Shown: positions 26,733 through 36,930, numbered from the stretch's first letter. The stretch: DNA of 64,000 bases from Amycolatopsis benzoatilytica AK 16/65 (GCF_000383915.1 NZ_KB912942.1:504506-568505); one strand, 5' to 3'. Made by a program: numbers and translations. The notes: generated from the sequence alone by a model not told the origin.

Positions 26733-28337
26733 ATGGAGATATCTCGCAGCCACCGCGCCGTTCCGCACTGCCCCTCGTTCGCCCAGCCAGGTCCCCACCC
26801 GGAACCGAATGCATCGCGCTCCGCCGAAAGACCCGCGACGAAGCGCCTCTTGCGAGTGCGGATAAAGACCGACGACCTCCCGGAAACGCTGGCCCGCCTG
26901 ACAATCCGCCTGGCCGACCTGGAATGCCGAATCCTGGCCTTCACCAGACATTCGACTCCGGAAGGCATCCTGGACGACCTGGTGCTGTGCCCGGCAACCG
27001 GGCTGCCCCCGCACCTCGTAGTCGATGCCATCAACGACGAAGGCGGCGAATGCCTGGGCCTCACCGAAACCACGGTCCCGGACGCGCCGGTGGCGACTGC
27101 CAACGCATCCGCTGCGAACGGCCGCACCTCGGCCGCTGTTCGATCCGACGGCTACGGATCTGCCTCTCACCCAGCGGTGTCCGCCCGAACTGGCGGCGAC
27201 CCAGCGGTGTCTGCCCTAACTGGCGGCGACCCAGCGGTGTCCGCCCTAACTGGCGGCGACGAGTCCGCCATCAGGCCATCGGCCGCCGATCTTCCCGCCA
27301 GCGAGGCCCCTGATGCCCAGCCAGCGGCGGCTTCGCCCAGCGACTACCGGGTTGCCATGCCGGAAACGGTGGCGGAGCTGCTTTCCAGCTGTGACGCTGC
27401 CGCTCACCCAGCCGACAACGCGCCCGCCGACGAGTCGGGTGCATCCGCGGAGACCGACGCTCGCGTATTCCACGACGCAGCCAGCTCCGCCCTCGTCGCC
27501 GCCCGGCAAGCGATCGCCGATCCTGATCGCCGGGCTCAGATGCTGCAGCAGGTGCTAGCGGCCGACTTCGTCACGCTCGTCCCTGCCGTCGAAGCCAACC
27601 CGGGACGCACCGAAGGCGGCCACCGCGCCGTTTTTCGCTTCGGCGACCGGCAAGCTTTCGTCGCCCGACGTCGATGGGCACCGTTCGCCGGCCATGAAAT
27701 CGTCCAGGGGAAGGCATTTCTCGACGTGCTGGCCGAAGCGAAACAGAACCTGGCCGGCCCAGTCGTTCTCAGCCGACCGGACGGAGCAGCGATCGTTTTG
27801 CGGCTGGGCACGCCACGGGACGTCGACGCGATCGGCGCGCTGCACAGCCGCTGTTCGGCGAAGACGTTGTTCAGCCGCTACCACACCGGTTTGCGCACAG
27901 TGCCACGCCGATGGCTGCACCGGCTCCTCTTGCCGCCACGTGGTTCGAGTTTGCTCGCGGTGTGCGGCCGCGACGTGGTCGGCTTCGGCCAGCTGATCTT
28001 TCTGGGCGACCGGACAGCCGAGGTATCGCTTCTCGTCGAAGACGCTTGGCAGCGCCAAGGAATCGGTACCGCGTTGCTCGCCCGGCTGGCCGACCTGGCC
28101 GCGGCCAGCGGGATCACCGAACTGTCCGCGGTCCGGCTGCCCAGCAACGACGCCATGATCCGCACTGCCCGGTGCGCCGGTCTGCGGGCCGAACCGGATC
28201 CAGCCGACAGCACCGTCCTTCGGCTCGTCGCCGCCGACGACTTTGCCGTTGTTCCGCGAACCGGGTCGGTCAGCGGTTCCAGAACCAGTCTTTGCCCCGA
28301 GCCTCGCGCAGCGCCTGCTTCTTCCGCTCAGCAGTGA
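26733..28337 (+). CDS. ACT domain-GNAT acetyltransferase fusion
   Basis: 534 residues. An N-terminal ACT-like domain (about 38-110: RLLRVRIKTDDLPETLARLTIRLADLE) is followed by a variable linker with three 10-residue repeats (PAVSALTGGD, about 147-176), a helical region, and a C-terminal GNAT domain (about 355-500) with VSLLVEDAWQRQGIGTALLARL for acetyl-CoA. ACT-GNAT proteins in actinomycetes are amino-acid-regulated protein acetyltransferases (AAPatA/Kat type), so regulation by an amino acid is plausible. The start is uncertain because no good ribosome-binding site precedes ATG 26733. The 3' end overlaps converging def by 68 bp. Confidence 0.82.
   Translation: MEISRSHRAVPHCPSFAQPGPHPEPNASRSAERPATKRLLRVRIKTDDLPETLARLTIRLADLECRILAFTRHSTPEGILDDLVLCPATGLPPHLVVDAINDEGGECLGLTETTVPDAPVATANASAANGRTSAAVRSDGYGSASHPAVSARTGGDPAVSALTGGDPAVSALTGGDESAIRPSAADLPASEAPDAQPAAASPSDYRVAMPETVAELLSSCDAAAHPADNAPADESGASAETDARVFHDAASSALVAARQAIADPDRRAQMLQQVLAADFVTLVPAVEANPGRTEGGHRAVFRFGDRQAFVARRRWAPFAGHEIVQGKAFLDVLAEAKQNLAGPVVLSRPDGAAIVLRLGTPRDVDAIGALHSRCSAKTLFSRYHTGLRTVPRRWLHRLLLPPRGSSLLAVCGRDVVGFGQLIFLGDRTAEVSLLVEDAWQRQGIGTALLARLADLAAASGITELSAVRLPSNDAMIRTARCAGLRAEPDPADSTVLRLVAADDFAVVPRTGSVSGSRTSLCPEPRAAPASSAQQ
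27171..27260 (+). repeat. Three 30-bp tandem repeats inside the ACT-GNAT gene
   Basis: Three adjoining 30-bp units, each starting CCAGCGGTGTC and ending AACTGGCGGCGA(C), differ at only a few positions and encode PAVSA(R/L)TGGD. Being a multiple of three, unit gain or loss keeps the frame. Confidence 0.9.
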
Positions 28338-28770
28338 GCCGGTCGAGGTAGAGCATCCCGTCGAGGTGGTCGGTTTCGTGCTGAAGGCACTGAGCCATCA
28401 CGTCGACGCCCTCGACCTCGATCGGCTCGTTGCGCAGGTCGACGCCCCGTACGACCGCGTGCTTCGCGCGGACGGTCGGGAACCACAGTTCCGGCACCGA
28501 CAGGCAGCCCTCGCCGATCTCGTGCGTCTCGTCGGAGAGGTGGACGATCTCCGGATTGATCACGTACCCGGTCTGCTTGCCGACGTCATAGCTGAATACC
28601 CGCAGCCCGACCCCGATCTGCGGCGCGGCGAGCCCGGCTCGACCGTCCGGCTGGACGCTGTCCAGGAGATCTTTCACCAGCGCCTCGATCTTGCTGTCGA
28701 ACGTGGTGACCGGGTCGCACACGGACTTGAGCACCGGGTCACCGAAGTAGCGCAACTCGCGCATCGCCAT
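28270..28770 (-). CDS. def: Peptide deformylase
   Basis: 166 residues. It removes the formyl group from nascent proteins using a metal held by one Cys and two His. All three motifs are intact: GLAAPQIG (about 47), EGCLSVP (about 88) and QHETDHLDG (about 131). ATG 28770 has AAGGA about 10 nt upstream; the frame extends further upstream without similarity. Confidence 0.95.
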   Translation of the reverse strand: MAMRELRYFGDPVLKSVCDPVTTFDSKIEALVKDLLDSVQPDGRAGLAAPQIGVGLRVFSYDVGKQTGYVINPEIVHLSDETHEIGEGCLSVPELWFPTVRAKHAVVRGVDLRNEPIEVEGVDVMAQCLQHETDHLDGMLYLDRLTAERKKQALREARGKDWFWNR

Positions 28771-29016
28771 GATCGAAACGTCCTTATGTCCATCGAGGGG
28801 CCACGCGAAGTCTAGTAACACGCCCGGGTTCCCCGACGCGGGTCTGCCGACCACGGCCCGGCGCCGGGCTGGCCGAGGCCCCGAGCCCGGCAGCGGCCAC
28901 ATCGCGAGTGCTCGACCTGCGCGAGCGCCCGAAAGCCCGCACGGGAGCAGGCGTGCGCGTCCTCGACGGTCAGCCGGCCGCCAGCGCCCCTTGCCCGGAC
29001 CGCGCGGTGCGCAGTG

Positions 29017-32000
29017 TCAAGCTCGCAACCGGAGTCCCTTCGGGGTCGCGCGGAAACCGGCTTCCCGCAGGATCTCGGCCAGTTCCGACGTCAGGGCATG
29101 CTCTCCGTCGGCGCGTTGGACGGCCAGCTGGCCCAGCCACCCTTCCCGCACCGCGGTCGACAGTGCGGAGGCGGCGGCTTGCAGCGAGCTGCGTTCCTCG
29201 GTGAAGCTCAGCAAAGAACGACCGCCGCGCTCGACATAGAGGGCGGGGGTTCCGTCGACCAGGACTGCTAGTGCTCCGGCTTTGCGCGCTGGGCGATGTT
29301 TCGTGTCGCCGGTGGCGGCGGGCCAGGGCAGGGCTGCACCGTACGGTTGTGCCGGGTCTGCGGCAGCGAGCACGACGGCGCGGGCGCTGTCGGCGCGGGT
29401 GGCCGTTGCTGGTGCGGAGTTGGACAGCGCGCGGAGCCGGTCCACTGCGCCTTTCGCGGCGAACTGCGCCGCGCCCAGCCCCTCCACCACGTAGCCGCGG
29501 ATGACTTGACCGGTGTCCTCCATGCCGCGCAATACCTTGTAGATGCCGGAAAACCCACCAGTTACGCGTTCGGCGTCGAGGGCGCCTCGAGTGAGCACGC
29601 CATGCCGTTCCAGGAATGCTTCGGTGCGGGCATGAGCGCGACGGGTCGGGTCGGTCTCGCGAACGGGAGTGAGCGCCCAGCGGCCAGCGGCGGTGGGCGG
29701 GCCGGTGCGCGCGGGTATGGCTGGGCGGCTCGCACGCATCCGGGCGTATCGGCCACGCGGTGCCTGCCGACGGGGTTTGTGGGCGCCATGGCCGGCTACC
29801 TGTGCGCGCAGCGGGGCGAGAGTGTCGCCGGTGACCAGACCGGCCCACACCAGATCCCACAGCGCGGCCACGACGTCGCCGTCGTTTGGCGATTGTTCGA
29901 GTCCGGGCGTCACGCGTTCGACGATCTGCCGGAAGAACAGTGCGCCGCCTGCCAGCGCCGCCATGATCGCGTCGTGCAGCGGGCTGGTCGGCGGGTTCTC
30001 TTCGACCTCCGGCAACAGCAGGTCCGCGACGTCGGACGGGGCCAGCGCCAGCCAGCCGTCTCCGCCGGCGAGTGAACCGCAGCCTGCCCAGGTGACTTCG
30101 CCCGCGGCGGTGAGTTCGTCCAGCAGCGCGGGGGAGTAGCCGGGCAATCGGCTCGGCAGGATCAGCGACTCGACCGCGCTGGCGGGCAGCGGCGCGCCCG
30201 CCAGTTGTTCGACCACCGACAGCACGTCGTCGGCGGTGGGCGCGGACCGCAGCCGTGCGCCGATTCCGTGCCACGCGGGAAGGAAACGGCCCAGTGCCGC
30301 GGGTTCTACCGGTTCGACCTCGGCGCGCAGCCGGGCGAGCGAAGCTCGCCGCAACCGCCGCAGCACGGCCGAGTCGCAGTATTCGACGCCTACGCCGTGG
30401 GTTTCCGGGTGACCGACCGGGCTCAGTTCGCCGCGCACCAGCCTGCCCTCGCCGGTGAGCCGGTCGAGGACACCGGTGACGACCGCGTTGCCCAGCCCGA
30501 ACCGGACGGCGGCCGCTGCCGCGGTGAACGGGCCGCGCGATCGCGCGTAGCGGGCGAGCAGGTCTCCCAGCGGATCCGGGACAGGTTCGGTGAAGGCTTC
30601 GGGCACGCCGACCGGCAGCGCGACGCCCAGCGCGTCCCGGACTCGTCCGGCGTCCTCGATCGCCAAATAGCGTTCTTCGCCGCCGATCCGCACCCGGATC
30701 GCGCGGCGGGCCGATTCGAGTTCGGCCAGCCATTCCGGCTGGATTCCCCTGTGCGCCGCCTCCGCGACGGACAGGTCGCCGAGGAACCGCAGCAGGTCGG
30801 CCGCGTCCTCGGCGGACCGGGCGTGCCGGTCCGCCGCGAGCCGCTGCAGCGACTGCTCGACCTCCGCCACCGCTTCGGGATCGAGCAGTTCCCGGATCGC
30901 CTCGGTGCCCAGCAGTTCGGCCAGCAGCGCGGAATCGAGCGACAGCGCCGCGGCCCGCCGTTCGGCCAGCGGTGCGTCCGTCTCGTACAGAAACATCCCG
31001 ACGTAGCCGAACAGCAGGCTCCGCGCGAACGGAGACGCGGCCGGTGTCTCGACCTCGACCAGCCGGACCTTGCGCGCCCGGACGTCGGCCATCAACTCCC
31101 GCAGCCCGCCGACGTCGTAGACGTCCTGCAGGACTTCGCGCATCGCCTCCAGCACGACCGGGAACCGCTCGTACTTCGCGGCCACCGACAACAACTGCGA
31201 CGCTCGTTGCCGTTGCTGCCACAGCGGGGTGCGCCGGCGAGGGTCCCGTCGCGGCAGCAGCAAGGACCGCGCCGCGCATTCCCGGAACCGTGCGGCGAAG
31301 ACGGCGGAACCGCCGACCTCGGCCACGATCAGCTGCTCGACCTCCTCCGGGTCGAGCAGGACGTCGTCGGCGCCGATGGTGATCTCGCCGCCGTCGGCGT
31401 CGAGCGCGTCGGGCAGACGCAGCACGATGCCGTCGTCGGAATGCGCCACCTGCGCGTCGACTCCGCGGTTTTCCCGCAGCCGCGCGGCGATCGCCAGCGC
31501 CCACGGCGCGTTCACCTGCGCGCCGAACGGGGAGTGCAGCACGATGCGCCAGTCGCCCAGTTCGTCCCGGTAGCGCTCGAGCAGGATGACCCGGTCGTTG
31601 GGCACATGCCGGGTCGCGGCCTTCTGTTCTTCCAGGTACGCCAGCAGGTTGTCGCACGCGCGCTGGTCGAGTCCGGCCGCGGCGGCCCGTTCCCGCGCGA
31701 CCGCGGAGTCCGAAGTGGACAGTTCGCGGACGAACGCGCCGAGCGCCCTGCCCAGCTCCAGCGGCCGTCCGGCGGCGTCGCCCTTCCAGAACGGCATCCG
31801 GGCCGGCTGCCCGGGTGCGGGCACGACGATCACCCGGTCGTGGGTGATGTCGGTGATCCGCCACGACGAGGTGCCGAGCAGGATCGTGTCGCCGACCCTC
31901 GACTCGTACACCATTTCCTCGTCGAACTCGCCGACCCGGGACCCGGGCTTGCCCTCCGAGCCCGGCGTCATCACGGTGAACAGGCCGCGATCGGGGATGG

Positions 32001-33678
32001 TGCCGCCGGACGTGACCGCCAGCCGCTGCGAGCCCGGCCGCCCGCGCAGCTCGCCGCTGATCCGGTCCCAGGTGATCCGCGCGCGCAGCTCGCCGAACTC
32101 CTCGCTCGGGTACCGGCCGGCGAGCATGTCCAGCACCGCGTTGAGCGCGTCGTCGGGCAACGAGCTGAACGGGGCGGCCCGCCGGACCAGCGCCGCCAGC
32201 TCCGGAACCGTCCACGGTTCGAGCGCCACCATCGCGACGATGTGCTGGGCCAGCACGTCGAGCGGATTGCGCGGGTAGCGCACCGCCTCGATCGCCCCGC
32301 TCGCCATCCGCTCCGCGACCACCGCACAGGACACCAGATCGCCGCGGAACTTCGGGAACATCACGCCGGTCGACACCGCGCCGACCTGGTGCCCGGCCCG
32401 GCCGACGCGCTGCAGCCCGGACGCCACCGTGGGCGGCGCTTCGATCTGCACCACCAGGTCGACCGCGCCCATGTCGATGCCGAGCTCGAGCGACGACGTG
32501 GCCACCACGCACGGCAGCCGCCCGGACTTCAGCTCTTCTTCGACGTGCGTGCGTTGCTCGCGGGACATCGATCCGTGGTGCGCCCGCGCGATCACCGGAG
32601 CCGCGCCCGTGGACACGCCGGACTGCCCGACCGCCTCGGCGGGGAACGCGTCGCCCGGGGCCAGGCCGGTTCGTTCCAGTGCCAGTTCGTTCAGCCGCGC
32701 GGTGAGCCGTTCGGTGAGCCGGCGCGAGTTGCCGAACACGATGGTGGAGCGGTGCGCGCGGATCAGTTCCAGCACCCGCTCTTCGACCGCCGGCCAGATC
32801 GACGGCCGCTGCACCGCGGCCCCGGACACCTCTTCCTGAGTGCCGATTCCGCCCTCCGACGGCAACTGCGACAGCGACGTGAGGTCGTCGAGCCGTTCCA
32901 TCGGCGAGGGTGCCGGCCCGTCGAGGTTCGCCATGTCCTCGACCGGCACCTCCACCCGCACTTGGATGGTCTTGGCGAGCTTCGGCTGCACCACCTTGAC
33001 CGGGCGGCCGCCGGCCAGGAACGCGCTCACCTCGTCGATCGGCCGCACGGTGGCCGACAGGCCGATCCGCTGGGCGGGCTTCGGCAGCAGCGCGTCGAGC
33101 CGTTCGAGAGACAGCGCCAGGTGCGCGCCGCGCTTGCCGCCGGCGACCGCGTGCACCTCGTCCACGATCACCGTTTCGACGCCCTTCAGCGATTCGCGCG
33201 CGGAGGACGTGAGGATCAGGAACAGCGATTCCGGCGTGGTGACCAGCACGTCCGGCGGTGTCTTCCCGAACGACCGGCGTTCGGCCGCCGTGGTGTCGCC
33301 GGTGCGCATTCCGACTTCGATCTCCGGCACCGGCAGACCGAGCCTGCGCGCGGCCTGGGAGATGCCGGCCAGCGGTGCGCGCAGGTTCCGCTGCACGTCG
33401 ACGGCAAGCGCCTTCAGCGGCGAGACGTAGAGGATGCGGCACCGCTCGCGCGGATTCGCCGGGACCGGCTCCACCGACAGCCGGTCCAGCGCCCACAAGA
33501 ACGCGGACAGCGTCTTGCCGGACCCGGTGGGCGCCACGACCAGGGCGTGCTGCCCGGCGTGTGCGGCCCGCCAGGCCCCTTCCTGCGCAGCCGTCGGGGC
33601 GGCGAAGGCGCCGGCGAACCAGGAGCGGGTCGCCGGGGAGAAGAGGTCGAGGACGTCGGTTGCCACGGGATCCATCAT
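29017..33678 (-). CDS. lhr: Lhr-type ATP-dependent helicase
   Basis: 1553 residues, typical of actinobacterial full-length Lhr. It is an SF2 DNA/RNA-DNA helicase linked to DNA repair. N-terminal core: Walker A APTGSGKT (about 55), VIVDEVHAVAGGKRG (motif II), and helicase C motifs GSMSREQRTHVEEELKSGRLPCVVATSSLELGIDMG and QRVGRAGHQ (about 400-440). The long C-terminal half contains the winged-helix and Lhr-specific domains. ATG 33678 follows GGAGG by 8 nt. Very long open frames on the other strand are shadows. Confidence 0.95.
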   Translation of the reverse strand: MMDPVATDVLDLFSPATRSWFAGAFAAPTAAQEGAWRAAHAGQHALVVAPTGSGKTLSAFLWALDRLSVEPVPANPRERCRILYVSPLKALAVDVQRNLRAPLAGISQAARRLGLPVPEIEVGMRTGDTTAAERRSFGKTPPDVLVTTPESLFLILTSSARESLKGVETVIVDEVHAVAGGKRGAHLALSLERLDALLPKPAQRIGLSATVRPIDEVSAFLAGGRPVKVVQPKLAKTIQVRVEVPVEDMANLDGPAPSPMERLDDLTSLSQLPSEGGIGTQEEVSGAAVQRPSIWPAVEERVLELIRAHRSTIVFGNSRRLTERLTARLNELALERTGLAPGDAFPAEAVGQSGVSTGAAPVIARAHHGSMSREQRTHVEEELKSGRLPCVVATSSLELGIDMGAVDLVVQIEAPPTVASGLQRVGRAGHQVGAVSTGVMFPKFRGDLVSCAVVAERMASGAIEAVRYPRNPLDVLAQHIVAMVALEPWTVPELAALVRRAAPFSSLPDDALNAVLDMLAGRYPSEEFGELRARITWDRISGELRGRPGSQRLAVTSGGTIPDRGLFTVMTPGSEGKPGSRVGEFDEEMVYESRVGDTILLGTSSWRITDITHDRVIVVPAPGQPARMPFWKGDAAGRPLELGRALGAFVRELSTSDSAVARERAAAAGLDQRACDNLLAYLEEQKAATRHVPNDRVILLERYRDELGDWRIVLHSPFGAQVNAPWALAIAARLRENRGVDAQVAHSDDGIVLRLPDALDADGGEITIGADDVLLDPEEVEQLIVAEVGGSAVFAARFRECAARSLLLPRRDPRRRTPLWQQRQRASQLLSVAAKYERFPVVLEAMREVLQDVYDVGGLRELMADVRARKVRLVEVETPAASPFARSLLFGYVGMFLYETDAPLAERRAAALSLDSALLAELLGTEAIRELLDPEAVAEVEQSLQRLAADRHARSAEDAADLLRFLGDLSVAEAAHRGIQPEWLAELESARRAIRVRIGGEERYLAIEDAGRVRDALGVALPVGVPEAFTEPVPDPLGDLLARYARSRGPFTAAAAAVRFGLGNAVVTGVLDRLTGEGRLVRGELSPVGHPETHGVGVEYCDSAVLRRLRRASLARLRAEVEPVEPAALGRFLPAWHGIGARLRSAPTADDVLSVVEQLAGAPLPASAVESLILPSRLPGYSPALLDELTAAGEVTWAGCGSLAGGDGWLALAPSDVADLLLPEVEENPPTSPLHDAIMAALAGGALFFRQIVERVTPGLEQSPNDGDVVAALWDLVWAGLVTGDTLAPLRAQVAGHGAHKPRRQAPRGRYARMRASRPAIPARTGPPTAAGRWALTPVRETDPTRRAHARTEAFLERHGVLTRGALDAERVTGGFSGIYKVLRGMEDTGQVIRGYVVEGLGAAQFAAKGAVDRLRALSNSAPATATRADSARAVVLAAADPAQPYGAALPWPAATGDTKHRPARKAGALAVLVDGTPALYVERGGRSLLSFTEERSSLQAAASALSTAVREGWLGQLAVQRADGEHALTSELAEILREAGFRATPKGLRLRA

Positions 33679-33756
33679 GCGCGGCGCCTCCGACAATTTC
33701 GGCGGGCCGTCCGGGTCAGCTCGTCCCGGATCCCCTCGGGTGGGTGACCGCCCGGG

Positions 33757-34965
33757 TCAGATCGCGTACTTCCACACGGTCAGCGAATAGGCCGAAAACC
33801 ACGACCCGACCAGCACGAACGCCACGGTCGCGATGATCATCGTGGACGTCTTGCGCCGCGCCAGCCCGATCGCGATCGGCAGCAGGAGCGCGAAGGCGGG
33901 GAGCAGGAACCGCGCCTTCAGCGCCGGCAGCCCGGCGCTGCACAGCACCAGGAGCACGACGCCCGCCGCGTAGGCGGCGAGCGGCCAGGGCATCCGCTTG
34001 CCAGTGCAGCAGACGATCGCCAGCGCGATCGCCGCGATCGTCACGAACGCGACCATGGTTTCCCAGGTATTGCCGGGCCCGAACAGCGTGTTCGTGATCC
34101 AGTCCCAGGCTTCGGCCCCGCCGTCGAACCGGGTGTTCCAGCCGCGCAATTCGACGTCTTGCCAGCCGGTCAAGCTGCCGGTTTCGGCGGCGACGACGGC
34201 CCAGTACCCGAGCAGTCCAGTCGGAGCGACGACCGCACACATGATCGCGGTGCCGCGCTGTCTGCCCCGCCACGCGTCAATCACCGCAGCAACCACTACG
34301 ACGGCGATGAGTACGCATGCGGTGGACCGGGTGAGGCCGGCGAACAGCGTCGCGATAGCAGCGAGTTGCCAGTTCCGTTCGAGCACACCGACGAGCGCCC
34401 ACGCCGCGAAGGCGGTGAAGAGCGCCTCGGTCATCACCATGCTCTCGGCGATCGCCATCGGCGCCGCACCCCACAGCACGACCAGCAGCAGCCCGGTACG
34501 CGGACCGTTGACCAGCCTGCCGATGCGGTACAGCGCCGTGGCCGCGGCGATCCCCGCGAGGGTCGAAACGAGGATGCCTGCCGCGAAGTACGACACGCCG
34601 GGCAGCCTCTGCAGCAGGCCGGTCAATGCCGGGTACAGCGGGAAGTAACCGTACGACGCCGCTGGGTAGGGCAGCCCGGCGGCGTCCAGGGGATTGCTTA
34701 CGCCGGTGTAGTTGTGCTCCGCGATCTGCAGGTACCACCAGCCGTCCCAGGATCGCAGCCGTTCGCCCAGGGACAGGTCCCTGGGCGCAGCCATCGCGGC
34801 TAGGGCACCGATGCCGACCAGTCTCACCGCGAGAAACAGCGCCGCCGCGCGTACGTAGCCTGAGCTGGCCCATTTGCCGGTGACGACCTGAAAAAGGCGC
34901 GCTGGGCCCTCTGGTACTGCTTGCGCGAACGGCTCCGGGCGCGACTTGTCCGCGAGTTCTGTCAT
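33757..34965 (-). CDS. GT-C-type membrane glycosyltransferase-like protein
   Basis: 402 residues with about 9-10 membrane helices. The first extracytoplasmic loop has RSWDGWWYLQIAEHNYTG, like the DG-W/Y motif of PIG-V/ArnT-type mannosyltransferases that use polyprenyl-phosphate sugars. ATG 34965 follows GGAG. Divergent from the Hsp70-like gene (141 bp). Acceptor and donor unknown. Confidence 0.75.
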   Translation of the reverse strand: MTELADKSRPEPFAQAVPEGPARLFQVVTGKWASSGYVRAAALFLAVRLVGIGALAAMAAPRDLSLGERLRSWDGWWYLQIAEHNYTGVSNPLDAAGLPYPAASYGYFPLYPALTGLLQRLPGVSYFAAGILVSTLAGIAAATALYRIGRLVNGPRTGLLLVVLWGAAPMAIAESMVMTEALFTAFAAWALVGVLERNWQLAAIATLFAGLTRSTACVLIAVVVVAAVIDAWRGRQRGTAIMCAVVAPTGLLGYWAVVAAETGSLTGWQDVELRGWNTRFDGGAEAWDWITNTLFGPGNTWETMVAFVTIAAIALAIVCCTGKRMPWPLAAYAAGVVLLVLCSAGLPALKARFLLPAFALLLPIAIGLARRKTSTMIIATVAFVLVGSWFSAYSLTVWKYAI

Positions 34966-35106
34966 GATCTCCTCGTCCTCGTGGGGAAGGACGTGCCGCT
35001 GGCTGGGAAAGTTGCGTGCGTCGCGAGTTTCGCGGGTCCGCACGCACGGTGACCGGCCGCATGGCAGCATCTCCGCCAGCGCTGCTTGAGCTGAGGGGAA
35101 ATTACT

Positions 35107-36930
35107 GTGCGGATCCTGTCGGTGGACCTCGGGACGTCCAACACCGTTGCCGTCCTTTCCGCGCACGGTAGGCCGCCCCGCGTCGTAGAGGTGGACGGCT
35201 CGGCCAACATGCCGTCCGCCGTCTTCGCCGGCGAGGACGGCACGCTCATGGTCGGCCGCGACGCGGAGCGTCGCGCGCGGCTCGACCCGACTCGCTTCGA
35301 GCCCAACCCTAAACGGCGCATCGACGAGCAGACACTGCTGCTCGGTACCGATGTGGTGCCGGTCAACGAGGCGCTGGCCGCGATCCTGCGCCGGGTGCTC
35401 GAAGAAACCACCCGTCAGCTCGGCGGCGAACAGCCGGACGAAGTGCGGCTCACTCACCCCGCGCAGTGGGGTCCAGTGCGTCGCAACGTGCTGTTGAGCG
35501 CCGCGCGGCTCTCCGGGATCCGAGGGAAGGTCGTCCTCGTCCCGGAGCCTGTCGCGGCTGCGGCGCACTTCGCGTCCTTCCCCGACCGCGCGCTGGCCCC
35601 AGGCCAGGCTCTCGCGGTGTACGACCTTGGCGCGGGCACGTTCGACGTCGCTGTCGTCGGTGCCAACCAGAACGGCTACACCGTGCTCGCCGAGGACGGC
35701 CTGCCCGACCTCGGCGGCCTCGACGTCGACCAGGCGCTGATGGTGCACGTCGGCCGCGAAGTGTCGCACTCCGACCCGCAGCGGTGGCAGCGGCTGCTTC
35801 GCCCCGAGTCGACGGCAGACCGGCGTACGCGACGCGCGCTGCAAGAAGACGTGAAGGCGGCGAAGGAGGCACTGTCCCGGCACCCGCAGACCGAAGTGCC
35901 GATGCCGGAGCCGTTCAAGGACGTGCTCGTAACGCGCGGAGAGCTCGAGGGCTTGGTCCGTCCGGCGATGTTGCGCAGCGTGGAGCTGCTGTCGCGGACG
36001 CTGCGTTCGGCTGGGCTCACCCCGGACCGCCTCGCCGGCATCTACCTGGTCGGCGGTTCGAGCCGGTTGCCGCTGGTCGGGTCGATGATCGCGGAGAAGC
36101 TCGGTGTCGTGCCTGCGAGCCTCGACCAGCCGGAGACGGCTGTCGCGCTGGGAGCGCAGCACGTCGCCCAAGACGGGCTCTCGATGCGCACGCAGAACGT
36201 CGAAGGCCAGGTGGCGGCCGGTGCTCCGTACCAGCCTCCGGCGGCCCCTCAGGGCAACTACCAGGGGTACGCGCCGACGCCGCAGCCCATGCCGGCGTTC
36301 CAGGCTTCGCCCGCGCCGTCCAACTTCCCGACGTACACGCCTTCTGAGCCGGAGAAGAAAAGCAAGAAGAAGCTGTGGATCGGGATCGCGGCAGCGGTGG
36401 TCGTCGTGCTCGCCGCGGGGCTGACGGTGTTCCTGACGCAGGGCTCTTCGGCGAAGACGTACACCGCTGATGAGTGCCGTACACCGGGCCAGGCGGACTC
36501 TTCGGGCTTGACCGGCTGTATGCGTCAGCTGGCCGGCAAAGTCGCCGACAGCGGCAGCTGCGCGGCAGGCTTCGGCAACGGTCCGGCTGCGCCCGCGAAG
36601 AAGCTCGGAACCGCCGCTACGTGCGCCGCGCCCGGGCGCGCGGGTACTCAGGTGACGTACGTGCAGGGAGAGTCGGCAGCGGATCTGAAGCAGTACACCG
36701 ACGGCCTGCTCAGCTCCGCGGGCGGCGACCGTACCGAAGCGGACTGGAAGGGCAACGGCCTCGAAGGGCACTATTCGTCGGCGGCCGGGCAGTCGTCGGC
36801 CGTTCTCGTGTTCACGGTGAAGGACCGGCCTCTCGTCGGGTTCCTCTATCAGGTGAATTCCGGCGGACAGGCAGCCGCGCCGGGAGCGCTGGCCGACTAC
36901 TTCGAACAGAACGTGCAGCCGGGGGAGTGA
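35107..36930 (+). CDS. Hsp70-like ATPase fused to a membrane helix and external domain
   Basis: 607 residues. Residues 1-355 are an Hsp70/actin-type ATPase: phosphate-1 VDLGTSNTVAVLS, phosphate-2 YDLGAGTFDVAVVG, adenosine LVGGSSRLPLVG. There is no DnaK substrate-binding domain. A Pro/Gln/Ala-rich linker (about 370-415), a basic stretch and one membrane helix (about 421-443) lead to an external domain with four cysteines (about 450-607). GTG 35107 has GAGGGG upstream. Possibly a membrane-anchored sensor or cell-envelope chaperone; function unknown. Confidence 0.85.
   Translation: MRILSVDLGTSNTVAVLSAHGRPPRVVEVDGSANMPSAVFAGEDGTLMVGRDAERRARLDPTRFEPNPKRRIDEQTLLLGTDVVPVNEALAAILRRVLEETTRQLGGEQPDEVRLTHPAQWGPVRRNVLLSAARLSGIRGKVVLVPEPVAAAAHFASFPDRALAPGQALAVYDLGAGTFDVAVVGANQNGYTVLAEDGLPDLGGLDVDQALMVHVGREVSHSDPQRWQRLLRPESTADRRTRRALQEDVKAAKEALSRHPQTEVPMPEPFKDVLVTRGELEGLVRPAMLRSVELLSRTLRSAGLTPDRLAGIYLVGGSSRLPLVGSMIAEKLGVVPASLDQPETAVALGAQHVAQDGLSMRTQNVEGQVAAGAPYQPPAAPQGNYQGYAPTPQPMPAFQASPAPSNFPTYTPSEPEKKSKKKLWIGIAAAVVVVLAAGLTVFLTQGSSAKTYTADECRTPGQADSSGLTGCMRQLAGKVADSGSCAAGFGNGPAAPAKKLGTAATCAAPGRAGTQVTYVQGESAADLKQYTDGLLSSAGGDRTEADWKGNGLEGHYSSAAGQSSAVLVFTVKDRPLVGFLYQVNSGGQAAAPGALADYFEQNVQPGE

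Noticed and set aside
27171..27260. 30-bp repeats considered as a CRISPR array or binding-site array
   Set aside because: Three adjoining copies without spacers, in frame inside the ACT-GNAT gene.
28970..33747. Very long open frames of about 1500 and 1180 codons overlapping lhr on both strands
   Set aside because: They are Arg/Pro/Ala-rich shadows caused by G/C-biased third positions. lhr has all the helicase motifs in one frame.
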